Made by a program: the position numbers and the translations under genes
Notes under the pieces: model-generated
What the model was told of the DNA's origin: nothing
Databases searched by the model: none
Seen by the model: only the letters and a program-made list of their open reading frames with translations
NCBI GenBank assembly: GCA_003255065.1
Contig: QAOA01004577.1
Span: 62,001-126,000 of the forward strand
Length of the DNA: 64,000 nucleotides
Source: Cercis canadensis
Taxonomy: Eukaryota > Streptophyta > Magnoliopsida > Fabales > Fabaceae
Reading direction: 5' to 3'
Part shown: piece by piece, positions 50,616-61,680 of the stretch
Numbering within the stretch: position 1 is the first letter of the stretch
How the letters are laid out: the number at the start of each line of letters is the position of its first letter

Positions 50616-52434
50616 GAGTAAAACCTTTTTTTGGTTCCTGAAATATACACTCGGTGACACTTTCATCATTGAAAGATTTTTAGTGACAAATTGGTCCCTA
50701 AAATATCATTTTATCCGTCATTTTAGTCATCTGTTAGGCTCAGTTAGTAGGACTTAACAGACAATGTCATATGGCACGTTAAGTGCCGACGTGACACATT
50801 ACATTTTTTAAAAAAAAAACCCCTCATCTCTCATTTCTCTCTCTCCTCTCTCTTCCCCGTCTCCTCTACACCTTTCTCGCTTCAACTTAGACGAGAGAAA
50901 GACCAGCCAAACGGGTTCTGTTTCACTGTCATCATAACAGAGAAAGGTGTTTAATCCTTGATCTTAGCTTGTCTCCGAATGAGAGAGAGGGGGTTAGGGT
51001 GAGCTTGTCATGCTTCTACTTGCAATGATCTAATCTCATTCTTGATATGGAGATTGATAGGACTCATCTCTCTCTTCACTGACTCAATGAAGTATTCAAC
51101 ATCAACTTGGTTCCCTGATACATCTCTCACATAGAAAGCATTCACAGAATTGTGTCCATGTGTTTCCACATTTGCTTGAACAACAGCAAGCCCATTCTCT
51201 CTAAGGACTCGAGTTATATCAGAGAGCAAGCCAACTCTATTTTTTGCACACAACTCTAACCGAACTCCCTCACAAACCCTCATTTCTATGGCTGCCTCTA
51301 AGCATTTCACCACCTATTCCTTATCGCTTTCTGTACTCAAAGAGTACCCGTGCCTTTAAGCATTTCACCACCCGTTCCTTCTCTGGACTGGGTATTTGGA
51401 AATGTTTTTGTGCTTGCCTCTGTTATGATGAGAGTGAAACAAAGCATGCCACTTACAATAGAACCGAAAGCTTTAAATAAGCAAAGCCACTTACAATAAA
51501 ACTGAAATAAAAGAAAAACTACTAGCTACTAACTGGACTACAACCCACGTAAAACAAAGCATGCAAATGCTTAAGAAACAAAACATAACTAATGGAAATG
51601 AAATGGACGTAAAACCCGCAACTATGGATATGTCATGCCCCATAAATTATCATATTAGTATTTGATTGCAAGCAACTTGTATAGCTTTATGGAATCATCT
51701 CTGTTCAGCAAGTAAACTAATGTGATCAAACTAAGCCGCTACTAGAGCCTCAAGGTTCTCTCTCTCTCTCTCTTCCCCGTCTCTCTCATTTATCTCTTCT
51801 TCTCCTTCCATTCTATAGTAGATATGGTAATCGTCTTTAAGAAATTAACACAAAAACAAACCATTCGAGACTGGGTATAGGTGACTCGGGGTACACATAA
51901 CTCAATGAGTCATGCAACTCGGACTGGGATATTGCTTGTTGTTACAATCATTTACCAATACTTCTAAACATTTGAGAAGGAGAATTGATGAACTTGGCTT
52001 CTTCGGCTTTTATGTGGTAGTTTCTTGGTTTAACAGACAAGTAGTCTCCCTTCTTTCGCTCATGCTTATTTTCATAAGATGGAAAGTCATCTATTTTCTC
52101 TCAATGCTCACTGTAGTCTTTTTTGGAGCAGCTGTCAGTGCAAGATTGAGAGAAAGAGAAATGAGAGAGACGGGGAAGAGAGAAATGAGAGAGGAGGGGA
52201 AGAGAGAGATAAAAAAATGAGAGAGGAGGGTTTTTTTTTAAAAAAATTTAATATACCACATCAGCATTTAACGTGCCATGTGACATTTTCTGTTAAGTCC
52301 CACTAACGGAGCCTAACAAATGACTAAAATGGCAAACGGAATGATCTTTCAAGGACCAATTTGTCACTAAAAATCGTTCAATGATAAGAGTGTCACCGAG
52401 TGTATCTTTCAGGGATCAAAAATTGGTTTTACTT
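50616..52434. mobile_element. Pack-MULE with ACT-domain gene fragment
   Basis: The 1819-bp element begins GAGTAAAACC and ends GTTTTACTT. It is flanked by an exact 9-bp target duplication TTAATTTTA (50607-50615 and 52435-52443), the size produced by Mutator-like transposases. The arms are long inverted repeats (over 200 bp), with GACAAATTGGTC-like subterminal units and then CT/GA-rich segments that share TTCCCCGTCTC(TC)CTC. The interior has no transposase but contains an ACT-domain exon (51008-51313) from a host ACR-type gene. A plus-strand frame at 51912-52220 is partly within the GA-rich arm and is not recognisable. Confidence 0.88.
51008..51313 (-). pseudogene. Captured ACT-domain repeat (ACR) protein fragment
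   Basis: About 101 codons read MVKCLEAAIEMRVCEGVRLE, then LCAKNRVGLLSDITRVLREN, then NAFYVRDVSGNQVD, ending IRSLQVEA. This is the last ACT domain of plant ACR3/ACR4/ACR5-type proteins, a family proposed to sense amino acids. Full ACR proteins have four ACT domains in about 450 residues; here only the C-terminal one is present. Just upstream (about 51303-51380) the KCL-coding part GGTGGTGAAATGCTTA is duplicated in a diverged, frame-broken copy. The frame is open and a stop is retained, so a short ACT-only peptide could be made if transcribed. Confidence 0.8.
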
Positions 52435-52443
52435 TTAATTTTA

Positions 52444-53767
52444 TAATTTTCCTTTACTCATTTTCAAAATTATATTTTTTATTCTAATTAAATAGTTTTA
52501 GCTATAAAAACTCACAATAGAATACAAATTTCCTTCAAATTCTTTTATTTTAGCTTTAATATACATTTTCATGTTTAATTCACCTTGTTAAGGGTGGGAA
52601 AATTTATGATAATTACAATAACTTGATTATCATACACTAATAAAAAGGAGAACAAAAAGTGAGAGAAAGAAAATACTAAGCTGTAGGATGACTTAATTTT
52701 TATCATCTCTAAATTATTNCTAAGCTATAGGGTGACTTAATTTTTATCATCTCTAAATTATTATAAAGATGTTATACCTCGTAATAATGAGTATAAATGA
52801 ATTTAATAAATAAATTGTGGTAAACAAAATTATAAATACATAATTTTTTTTTGGTAACCCAAGAATCAAAGCAAAACTCTAATTTTTGGATGAAGTCAGA
52901 CATATTAAACTTGAGGCGAGTCATTATTACTCCAGGGGTCTCGATGTCATAGCACCTACAGCTATAGCTTTGTGTGGAAGAGCACTTTGAGATATTTATT
53001 TTATCAATAAGATGTCTTGAATATAATATCATATTTTTTGTGAAAAAAGTTTTGTGATTAACTGATCTACAACCCAATTGGCTAATTTATTATTATTATT
53101 TGTTACAAAAGAATGCAATTGGAAAAAAGGATAGGAATAAGATATTTGACATCAACCATCTAATTCTTACGATTAAAAGAAATGTAAAACCTGTTATTAG
53201 TATATACAATGTATTACTATTTTTTTAAAGAAATGTATTACTAATTTAAGTACCTCTCATCTTATAAATCTTGAAGTTATATTTGATATTTGTCACTAAT
53301 ATTACAATTTAAAATAAAAATAAAAGGATTTCTATAATTTATTTTAGTTAATAAATTTAGAAAATCTACAAAATACATAATCTATGAATACTTAGCATTA
53401 ATTTAATGGTTTTACGTGAAAATTGGCATACAACCGAATGATTAAATTCACAAGTGAAAGTGTTACAAATAAAAAAGAAGCACAAGTGAAAATCTGAGGG
53501 CAAAAATGCAATTGGCCAAAAAAAGGGAAATTATAAAGCGTGACAAGGGAGATAAACGGAATTAAAATTGACTAGGAAGGTACGAGAACCGTGTCACAGA
53601 ACAGAACACATCAGGCTGGAAGATCGTCATTACATCTGCTCTGCTCTTGCTTAAACAAGCTTAAATTTAAACGGCGAAAGAAGCAGTAATCGCCAGCTGT
53701 TTTGGGTATCTGATTGTTTGGGTTGTGAAGCTTGAATCGCAAAAGAAGAAGGAATAGAAGAAGCAAC
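52444..53767. other. Intergenic DNA and TMEM50 promoter
   Basis: No gene is supported. A single N at 52719 separates two near-identical copies of about 42 bases (52677-52718 and 52720-52762), another assembly seam. The rest is AT-rich. From about 53580 the sequence is less AT-rich and forms the TMEM50 promoter and leader. Confidence 0.5.
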
Positions 53768-56684
53768 ATGGACTTAATGGAGTTATGGGCAATATTTGGG
53801 CCTGGCGTCGCTGGCGTTGTCTTCGGTGCCGGCTGGTGGATCTGGGTGGACGCCGTCGTCTGCAGCTCCGTCAAGGTTTCCTTCGTCCACTACCTCCCTG
53901 GTTCGCGCCCTATATCTCTCTGTTTATAATTTTCCATTGTGTGTGTGAACAGTATCCGTCCCAATTAGGGTTTGAATTATGCGTCTGATCGTTGTTTTCT
54001 TGTTATTCTTTTCTCCCTTTCGCAAGGGATTTTTGCATCTTTGGCGGCTGTGATGTTCAATTGCGTTAGGAAAGAAGATATTGATTATTCTCCTTATGAC
54101 GAAGGCGAGTGGAGGTATGGGATTTATCTAGTCCGATTGACTGGTCATTTTCTCCTGTTTGATTGTACTTATGGTGCTTTCCACTTTGTGGTGTTTTAGG
54201 ATATTGATTGTCTATTAACCAAGTTCAAATGCGCCTATCAGTTCAAGTTAACGAATGGAAGCTCTCAACTGTTGTTAGAATTTCCCACAGTTGAGCTTCT
54301 GCACGATGTAGACATAAACACTTCTGGAAAGTTAAACAGCTCTTACAAGTAGTTTTAGACCTGTCAGTATGTTGTTTTTGATCAGTTAATTTTACAGTAG
54401 CAATGTGGAATAATTTTTATGATCTTATAAACCGATAAACCGCCAATGGGCTTTCCAGTAATCTATTCAGAATTGAGGGTCTCTCTTTATTAACATCCTT
54501 AGTTTAATGGTCATGCTTAATTGATGTTACCCACAGGAAAATCATGTTAGTCAAAAATTGGCAAAAGTATCTAGTTTGATAATAACGATGTCCATGCCTT
54601 ATTGCTGTTGGGTGTTGCACTCTTATGCTTTATATAGTTCGGAACGAAGACATAGTCATGTTTGCTGCACGCTGGAGCGTGGGTATATATTTGGAATTAG
54701 GGTATTTATGAGTCGGGAGCTTAAAAGCAGAGAAATTTGGTGATTTTCGATGTACTGGGATGCTGGGCACTTTGTCTACCTATAGTTTAAAGGCTTGGAT
54801 TGGCTTGTCAATGTGAAGTCCCTTGTTTTTTTTTTTGAATCAAAGTTCTAGCTTTCCAGCACCTAGGCTGAGGTGTCTGACTAAAAGAGGGATGTCACGA
54901 TTGGTTTGACAATTGGAGTAATCTTAGTAGAATTTTATAAGGCATGCCGTTGTATCCTTATATTACTTGAATGTGTGTGAATGTGCGCGTGTGCGCACAT
55001 GTTATAAGAGTGAGTGACGCCTATGGTCTTAAAGCATTTCCAGATTATTGTTCTGTTCTCTCTTATTTTAGTTTTCTCAATTCATAACTTGAAAGGTGCT
55101 TGATAATAAGATATATGTCTATTATCTGCTTATCTTGACTAATTTAATGCCAAAATTGCCCTCAAGAAGATCTAGAAAAAGATGTCATCTTATGCCACCT
55201 GAGTCATCTAAAGCCTGATAGTTGATGAATGTGGCTTCTTTCATCCTCTCAACTGCACAATGGGTTTTGATAACCCTTGGAGTTTAGACTTACATTACTT
55301 TAATGAACCACTGATCTAAAACTCTGATTATTGACTAATTGGCTGTGATTGTCTCTCTCTCCCTCTCTGGACAAATGAGAAAATTCTTTGCCTATTAAAA
55401 CAAAGATAGAGCTGCAGAGGACCAGCTAGGATCCTAATTTCAAACACCTGCACTCATACGTTTTTGGAATAGAAAGGATAGAATTAACAGGCACTAAGCT
55501 CAACCCTTTTAGGCTCAAGGGATGTTCTTTCTCCTGGAAGTCAAATAAGACTAAAATCAATGTCTTTTTGAGTTTGTTTCTGTAGGCATGCATGTTCCGC
55601 ATTTATAATCAATATATATATTGGCCTTACTTTTCTGTCCATATTCTGTTGTACAAATAAGAATCACATGCCCCTTTTCTTTTCTCTTTGGTTATCTGGA
55701 TGGTTAATTTTAACCACTCTCTCTTCCTAACAGACTGAAGCTGTGGCTCTTCTTCGCTTATGTTATATCCTTTGTTTCTTTAGCTGCATCAGTGGGTCTA
55801 TTGATACAAGATTCAATTGATAAATCTGCCCCTTCAGTCTGGACAGGAGCTGCAGGTGTCTTGCAGTGTGTTCTTGTATTGATCAGGTTGGTGGTGCTTC
55901 AGCATTTAATGATTCATCTACGCTCTTCTTCTTCCTCTCAAATATTATTGTCTGAGAACTTATTGCCCACTCAAGTGGTATGACCTCGTTTGGTTCCTTG
56001 GACGTGTTGAAACTTTCTGTCTTCAAAACCATCAAAGACAGAAAATGGTCAGAAAGCATTCTAGGAAATGAGTTTTTGAAAGCTGTTTTCAGAAACGTTT
56101 TCAAAAAGCACGCATGATTTCAAATTACATTAGATATGTTTAATTTTTATACCACTTTTCCATTCAGGATAAATTGAAACCATTTAGATACTCGTTTCAT
56201 AAGTTTGATGGATAAAAATTTTCCCATCCACTTAGACGTTAAATTCTATTTACGTTATCATCAATTCTAGCATCATTGGAATAGTCCAAAAAGATAACAT
56301 TAACAATTAGAAAATTATTACATCATTGTTATCGCATCTTTAGATATAACTTCTACAGCTAAGAAAATTATTTTTATAGCCAGGGAGAGTGTATTTCTGC
56401 TGCTATTATCATTTAAGACTGCAAAGAATTGTTGTCCGGACTCACGTTAATTCTAGCTGCCGAAGATCTTATTACTTTCTTGTTTAATGATTTGATCTTA
56501 GTTTAGTGTCAGCGACGCTGCCCCTTTTTGATCTTCTTTTTCTTATTATATTATTTCCTTGTATGCTTATTGTTCTAGTGGTCTTCATTGTATGCTAATA
56601 TTGTTTTGGTCATCTATCTTTTATGCTAATTCAAACTTCGTTGCATACAGTGGGCTGGTTTATTGGACTTGTCATCCGGAGTAA
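53768..56684 (+). CDS. TMEM50 family four-pass membrane protein
   Basis: Four exons (53768-53900, 54027-54114, 55734-55886 and 56651-56684) stay in frame and give 135 residues, the usual plant length. Hydrophobic segments lie at about 7-30 (WAIFGPGVAGVVFGAGWWIWVD), 36-57, 77-97 (LWLFFAYVISFVSLAASVG) and 111-130. The motifs GAGWWIWVDA and the C-terminal SGLVYWTCHPE are characteristic of TMEM50A/B. The animal homologues are small ER and Golgi membrane proteins linked to sorting; the plant role is unknown. The start at MDLMELW follows the family, and an in-frame upstream ATG at 53732 adds a basic stretch. The acceptor of exon 2 is AAG rather than CAG. The 3' UTR probably runs to about 57000. Confidence 0.92.
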
Positions 56685-57703
56685 GGCAAAAAAGATATTA
56701 TTTGGAGTTTCACATTATACCAGGAGTCGTCCACCCATGTATGATCTTGTTTATTTAAGGAGTTCGGGAATGGTCCACCTCATGTAAATGTGCTTACAAT
56801 CTTGAGCATTGATGTAGAGTGTTGACTCATAAAAATTGTTACAGAGCCGTGATCAAAATTTGTTGCCCAAGTAGTTCAGCCACTTGGTGTGGTTTTTTCC
56901 GAGTTCATCACAGTTGAACTCAAGTCACGTCACGTGAGAAAGGAAAGTTTTATTCTCAGATTTAGTCGTTCTGTTGACAGAAATTTCCGGTTGATATTAG
57001 ACTTTACCCCTAATTTATTTTTAATATAGTAGTGTTCAGTTGCCAATTTTACTTTTTATCTATAAAAAGGAAAACAAAACAAAATCAAAGAGTTTGTAGT
57101 TGAGAGTTTACTTGAGTTTTATATTTGAACCCAAAATTATAGTAAAAAGTACAAAAAAAAGAAAAAACAAAACAAAAATTGGAGGCAGAATAGAGGTTAG
57201 AGTTATCCGTGGAGCTACCATTTAAATCATATTAATGTAAATTAAATTGATGTATGAATCGTTTAAAGAAATGACAACAGAAGACAGCCACAAAACATAG
57301 AGCATGATAAATACTTACGTTATAAAATTACAGAGGTATTTTTATAATCTGAAATATGACATGTTGTAGGCATTTATATAAAAAAAAAAAATTGTTAAAA
57401 AAATCATTATTAAATTTTGTTTATATTTGAGAATTTTTTTCAGAAATATTTTCATTGTTTATAAACGGTTGAACAAACAAATCAATCGAAATTTCAATTA
57501 GATAATCAATGTATATATTCAATCTTTAGATTTAATATCAAGGCTAATTAATTATTTAATATACATGCATAACAAACTACTGAGATTTTTTATACGATGT
57601 ATCTTATTGATCCACTTATATGTTATAGAAAATAATAGACATATTATTTAAGCATCATGTAACGTGCCATTTTGTAAAACTAATTGATTTTGTAATATTT
57701 GCT
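56685..57703. other. TMEM50 3' UTR and AT-rich spacer
   Basis: I see no gene. I looked for a first (signal peptide) exon of the GH17 pseudogene that follows the Pack-MULE and did not find one. Confidence 0.5.
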
Positions 57704-57870
57704 TTAAAAATAGAGTAAAACTATTTTTTAGTCATTGAAAAATATATTCACTGACAAATTTCTTATCCAAAAATTTTTGGTGACAAATTGGTTATTAAAT
57801 TATTATTTTTATTGACAAATTAACCCTATTAAAGTTGTTAGTCAAATTTCACGGACTTTGACACGTGGCA

Positions 57871-58050
57871 AATGCTTCCGTTCAAGCTATTGCCTCTCAA
57901 ACTCAAGGTCTCAAGAGCTAAAAGGTTACCCAAACTCACCGAAACTGAACTAGAGAAGAGATTCCCACCAAGGGAAAGCACCTCCAGAGCTGTCATATCA
58001 CCAAAAAACGAAGGAACTTCCCTGAAAAATCGATTTCCTTCGAAATCAAT
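57871..58050 (-). pseudogene. Captured leucine-rich repeat fragment
   Basis: About 60 codons contain two and a half plant-type LRR units: FFREVPSFFGDMTALEVLSL, then GGNLFSSSVSVSLGNLLALE, then TLSLRGNSLNGSI. The spacing follows the LxxLxxLxLxxNxxxGxIP plan of extracellular LRRs in receptor-like kinases and proteins. The fragment is too short to name the parent gene. It ends at the terminal repeat on one side and at the CT-rich segment on the other. Confidence 0.75.
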
Positions 58051-58081
58051 CTGTGGCCTCCTCTCCTTTCCTCCCTCACAC

Positions 58082-58309
58082 ACACACACACTCTCTCTCT
58101 CTGTACCCAGGTCTCTCGCTTTCTCTACAACTCTTGCACTCTCCGATCACCACCATCTATGAACAAGGTGGCTGTGCATGGCTGCGAACCATAGTTCCCA
58201 TTTGTTCTCTCTTCTCTCACACTCGCAGTCACATAGCCATGGCAGTTTCAGTTCCGCCGACCCATAACAAAATCCGATAGGGGCAGCTGGAGGAGGACGA
58301 TGGGGAGGA

Positions 58310-58342
<33 letters not shown>

Positions 58343-58445
58343 ACCCATGCTCCTCCCTCTTTCTGCAACTTTTCCACTCTCCCACCACCACCATCAAGGT
58401 GGCTGGGCATGGCTGAGAACCGTAGTTTCCATCCATTCTCTCTAT
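58082..58445. repeat. Internal duplication of a CT-rich segment in the Pack-MULE
   Basis: About 58082-58220 and 58310-58445 are diverged direct copies. Each has a CT or CA microsatellite, a GTACCCA motif, CACTCTCC...CACCACCATC and AAGGTGGCTG.GCATGGCTG..AACC. The second copy has a longer (CT)n(GT)n tract. The duplication predates or accompanied assembly of the element. Confidence 0.65.
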
Positions 58446-58456
58446 CTCTCTACCAA

Positions 58457-58590
58457 TCCTCCGCCTTTGTCCTCGATGAAGCCGACCGTTTGGGTGTCTC
58501 CAGAGATGAAGCTTGCCACAATCTCTTATTCGCCACGTGCTTTACTTCTTTCGGAGGAATGAAGTTTTTCTTTGATACTCTATTACTATG
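58457..58590 (+). pseudogene. Captured allene oxide synthase (CYP74) fragment
   Basis: The reading frame SSAFVLDEADRLGVSRDEAC continues as HNLLFATCFTSFGGMKFFF, which matches the CYP74A segment conserved as EA.RLG..REEACHNLLFATCFNSFGGMK. Allene oxide synthase makes the jasmonate precursor from fatty acid hydroperoxides in plastids. Only about 45 codons are present, without the heme-binding Cys region, so no activity is possible. Confidence 0.75.
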
Positions 58591-58649
58591 ATTCAAGTAA
58601 AACAGAGTAGAACAGAGTAAGATTAAAAAGAAATAGTAAAGATGGATAC

Positions 58650-58990
58650 CATCCAATACATGAAAGAGTTGCGGGATTTTATGGCACTCAATGTGGTTTT
58701 TGTACTCCTGGAATTATTGTTTCACTCTATGGGGTTCTTGTTAATGCTGAGAAGAGCGATCGCCCACAACCCCTTTCTGGGTTTTCGAAAGTGTCAGTTG
58801 CTGAGGCTGAAAAGGCTATTGCAGTTAACCTTTGTTGCTGTACTGGATATCGACCCATTGCTGATGCCTGCAAAAGCTTTGCAGCTGACGTTGATATGGA
58901 GGATTTGGGGTTCAACTCTTTTTGGAGAAAGGGAGAGAGCAAGGAAGTAAAGCTTAGTAGGTTGCCTAAATATGACCATAATCACAATGG
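58650..58990 (+). pseudogene. Captured aldehyde oxidase [2Fe-2S] domain fragment
   Basis: One open frame of about 110 codons reads HPIHERVAGFYGTQCGFCTP, then VSVAEAEKAIAVNLCCCTGY, then RPIADACKSFAADVDMEDLG and FWRKGESKEVKL. This is the second iron-sulfur subdomain of plant aldehyde oxidases (abscisic aldehyde oxidase family), also similar to xanthine dehydrogenase. CGFCTPG is intact; the second motif is CCC where the family has CRC. The FAD and molybdenum cofactor domains are absent. Confidence 0.82.
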
Positions 58991-59351
58991 ACGTGGATTT
59001 CCCATAATCCTTGCTGAGTAGAACAGAGACCGAAACGTACCATGAGAAGAAGAAGAGGAGCAGGAGTGACCACGAAGCTTATCATCGTTTCAAAATATGA
59101 AAAGTAAAACGACATGGTCCATCTGCCATGTCAACATGCTACTTCAGTAACTAACGGCCACGTCAGCACCTTAAATGTCACGTGGTAAAGTTTGTTAAAT
59201 TTGATTAGCAAACCTTAACGGAGGACTAATTTGTCAGTGAAAATAATAATTCAAAGACCAATTTGTCACTGAAAATTTTTGAAAGACAAATTTGTCAATA
59301 AATGTATTTTTTAGGGACTAAAAAAGGGTTTTACTCTTAAAAATATTGCAG

Positions 59352-60273
59352 CTACTTACATAGTTGGTGTGAATTATGGGCTGAATGGGAACAATCTTCC
59401 CCCTCCAGCTCAGGTTGTGGAGCTCTATAAGAGATGCCAGATCGCCTTCATCCGAATCTTTGAGCCAAGACACGAGGTGCTTGATGCCTTGCGAGCCAAA
59501 CCTTTCTTACTTTTCCTTGGCTCAAGAAATGAAGACACAGAGCCTTGCACAAGACCAAAACGCAGCCAATGCTTGGGTTAATGCTCATATTGTCCCCTAT
59601 GTACACGACGTTAATATTGGCTAACATAATCCTTGGTAATGAGGTGGTACTAGGGGCAGAAGCACCTTACATTGCTCAGGCTATAACCAATGTTTTGAAG
59701 GCTCTGTATGATGCTGGCATTTCCAAAGATATAAAGGTAACTACAGTTGTAGATCCTCGTGCCTCTTACCCTCCTTCAGCTGGAGCATTCACTGATGAAG
59801 CAGTTAAGTTTTTGAAAGAGATAGCACAAATTTGTTGGCACCATGGTGCACCTATTATGATCAATGTGTACCCTTACTTTGCATATGCCTCAGACCCACA
59901 ACACATTTCTTTAGACTTTGCTCTGTTCAGGTCGAAAGCGCCTGTAATTGTTGATGGAAATTACAGGTATTACAATTTGTTCGATGCCATGGTTGATGCA
60001 TGCCATGTTGCTTTCGAGAAGATTGGTGCAGCAGATGTGAGACTCGACGTGGCGGAGTCTGGTTGGCCAACTGCAGGCAATGAGCCTCACACAAGCATAG
60101 AGAATGCTCAGACTATACAATAAAAAATTAATGGATCGTGTGATGGGAGAGCAAGGGACACCAAGAAGGCCAGGCCTAAGTTCAATGAAAATCTCAAGAA
60201 CCCAGGTGTTGAGCAGCACTTTGGACTCTTCAATCCAAATATGCAGCCTGTTTATCCATTTTGGCCATGTTAG
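59352..60273 (+). pseudogene. GH17 beta-1,3-glucanase pseudogene
   Basis: Starting just after a splice acceptor (TTGCAG, ending 59351), the text follows plant glucan endo-1,3-beta-glucosidase: YIVGVNYGLNGNNLPPPAQV, LANIILGNEV (acid/base Glu), then VAESGWPTAG (nucleophile Glu), to the end NPNMQPVYPFWP at 60273. The frame is broken at least three times (about 59537, an extra A near 59622 and an extra A near 60114). A deletion near 60176 removes about ten codons of the conserved block after RRPG. The signal-peptide exon is missing: the Pack-MULE sits within a few bases of the intron's 3' end. These enzymes are secreted and cleave callose and fungal glucans; this copy cannot make a whole enzyme. 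Confidence 0.9.
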
Positions 60274-61680
60274 AATAATGAATTTTGAAGTCTTGTGTCC
60301 TTCATTTTCAGTGTAGAGATTGATCTTAGGTTCAATTCCTATCATAATTGTCCTGAAGAAAATGATATGATTTGAAGAAATTGCATATGGTCACAATTAC
60401 AATTCTTGAGTGACTCGTGTTCAAAAAAGAAAAATGCAAATACAACTCAAAATGGGTCTGAAATTTCAGAAGTTCAAGGACAACGATAGATTTGCATTCC
60501 CCTAGTTGCTCTTTTCATATGATCCTGTCCAATTCAATTATTCTTATTGGTATCTGACAGCACATAAATTTGTTTCTTTATATATTTATTTCGTAATAAG
60601 TCTATGGGAAGGAGATGAACAAAAATAATGTACTTGAATCTTTCATTTTGGAACTAAAAGAAATGGACAAATATTTGTCTCCAATTTGCTTCTTTTTTTT
60701 TCATTCCTAAATTAATGTCATTCAATCTCATTCCTCTGTAGGCTTGTTGTGTGCTTTTTAGTGTCTTGTTAGCATTTTAACAAGGATACTTCATATCCTC
60801 AAGTTGAATGCAAGCTCAGAAGTTAGAATTTGAATTGAAAAGGCCTTTCCTTTTCTCTAATTGAATACTTGACGGGAAGCGTCCTTTTCTTAAGAATCCA
60901 AATTGCCAAACAAAGATCAAGGGGGCATAGCAGACATCTATTCTTGTCCAGTGAATGGAACTAATACATCTATTCTTGTCCATAGAGAAGAGGAGTCTCC
61001 CCGAATGCCGGAGCGAAAAAGAAAGTTGCTCCCCTTGCCCCCCACTTCCCAACTTGCTGGAAGGGGATACAGGTGACAGCAAAGTAAACTCAAGTATGGA
61101 ATGAGAAAACAAATTTATAAGGTGAATCTCAATTATGTATCTCATTTTCATTCATGTGATCTTTGACAGTGCTCCAAGAACTACTACCAGAAAATGTAAC
61201 AGGGATTACCCCCAAAAACAAATGCAGTGACCTTGAAGGAGATCATATCAACATGATCTAAAATTAAAAGTAAACATTTAATTTCTTTTTTTTTTTTCCG
61301 TAAAATTGACCAAAAACATCATAAACTTTATCATGTAGAATCAAACCCTCTTGAAAGAAAAGAAAAGGATCAAAATACCCCAAAAGATGCAATTGCCCAG
61401 CACCTTCCACTGCAGACAAAATAGCCCCTACCCTACCCCTAACCAACCAAGCCTATAACTTTAACCAAAAAAGGAAGAAAAAAAATCCCCTGTTAAGCAG
61501 GCGGGATTGAGGCACCTGTAACTTATTGCAATATTTGCAAAATGCAGTGTTCCAGTCCAAACCCACCCTCTTCTTTAACTCCCAAATCATCAGCCATCTT
61601 TCAAAACGAAAGAGAAGAATGAAACTAGCCATCTGCCATCAAAAATTGAAACTCGGATCTATCCGTGATAAGACACTACA
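60274..61680. other. Intergenic DNA
   Basis: No gene is supported. A 17-base direct repeat (ACATCTATTCTTGTCCA) occurs near 60934 and 60967, inside a GC-richer patch at 60850-61100 whose minus-strand frame I do not recognise. The part nearest 61680 is probably the 3' UTR of the following minus-strand gene. Confidence 0.4.

Larger units (their letters stand above)
57713..59336. mobile_element. Pack-MULE with three captured host gene fragments
   Basis: The 1624-bp element starts GAGTAAAAC and ends GTTTTACTC. It is flanked by an exact 9-bp target duplication TTAAAAATA (57704-57712 and 59337-59345). The arms are about 150-170 bp with GACAAATT subterminal repeats, matching the elements at 23458 and 50616. 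The interior holds, in order, an LRR fragment (minus), a duplicated CT-rich segment, an allene oxide synthase fragment (plus) and an aldehyde oxidase fragment (plus). No transposase is encoded. Perfect target duplications suggest fairly recent insertion. Confidence 0.92.

Noticed and set aside
51912..52220. Second captured gene in the ACT Pack-MULE
   Set aside because: The frame has hydrophobic segments but matches no family I know, and its end is just the GA-rich terminal arm.
60850..61150. Organelle-derived insert
   Set aside because: Slightly higher GC and an unrecognised minus-strand frame, but no organelle gene could be identified.
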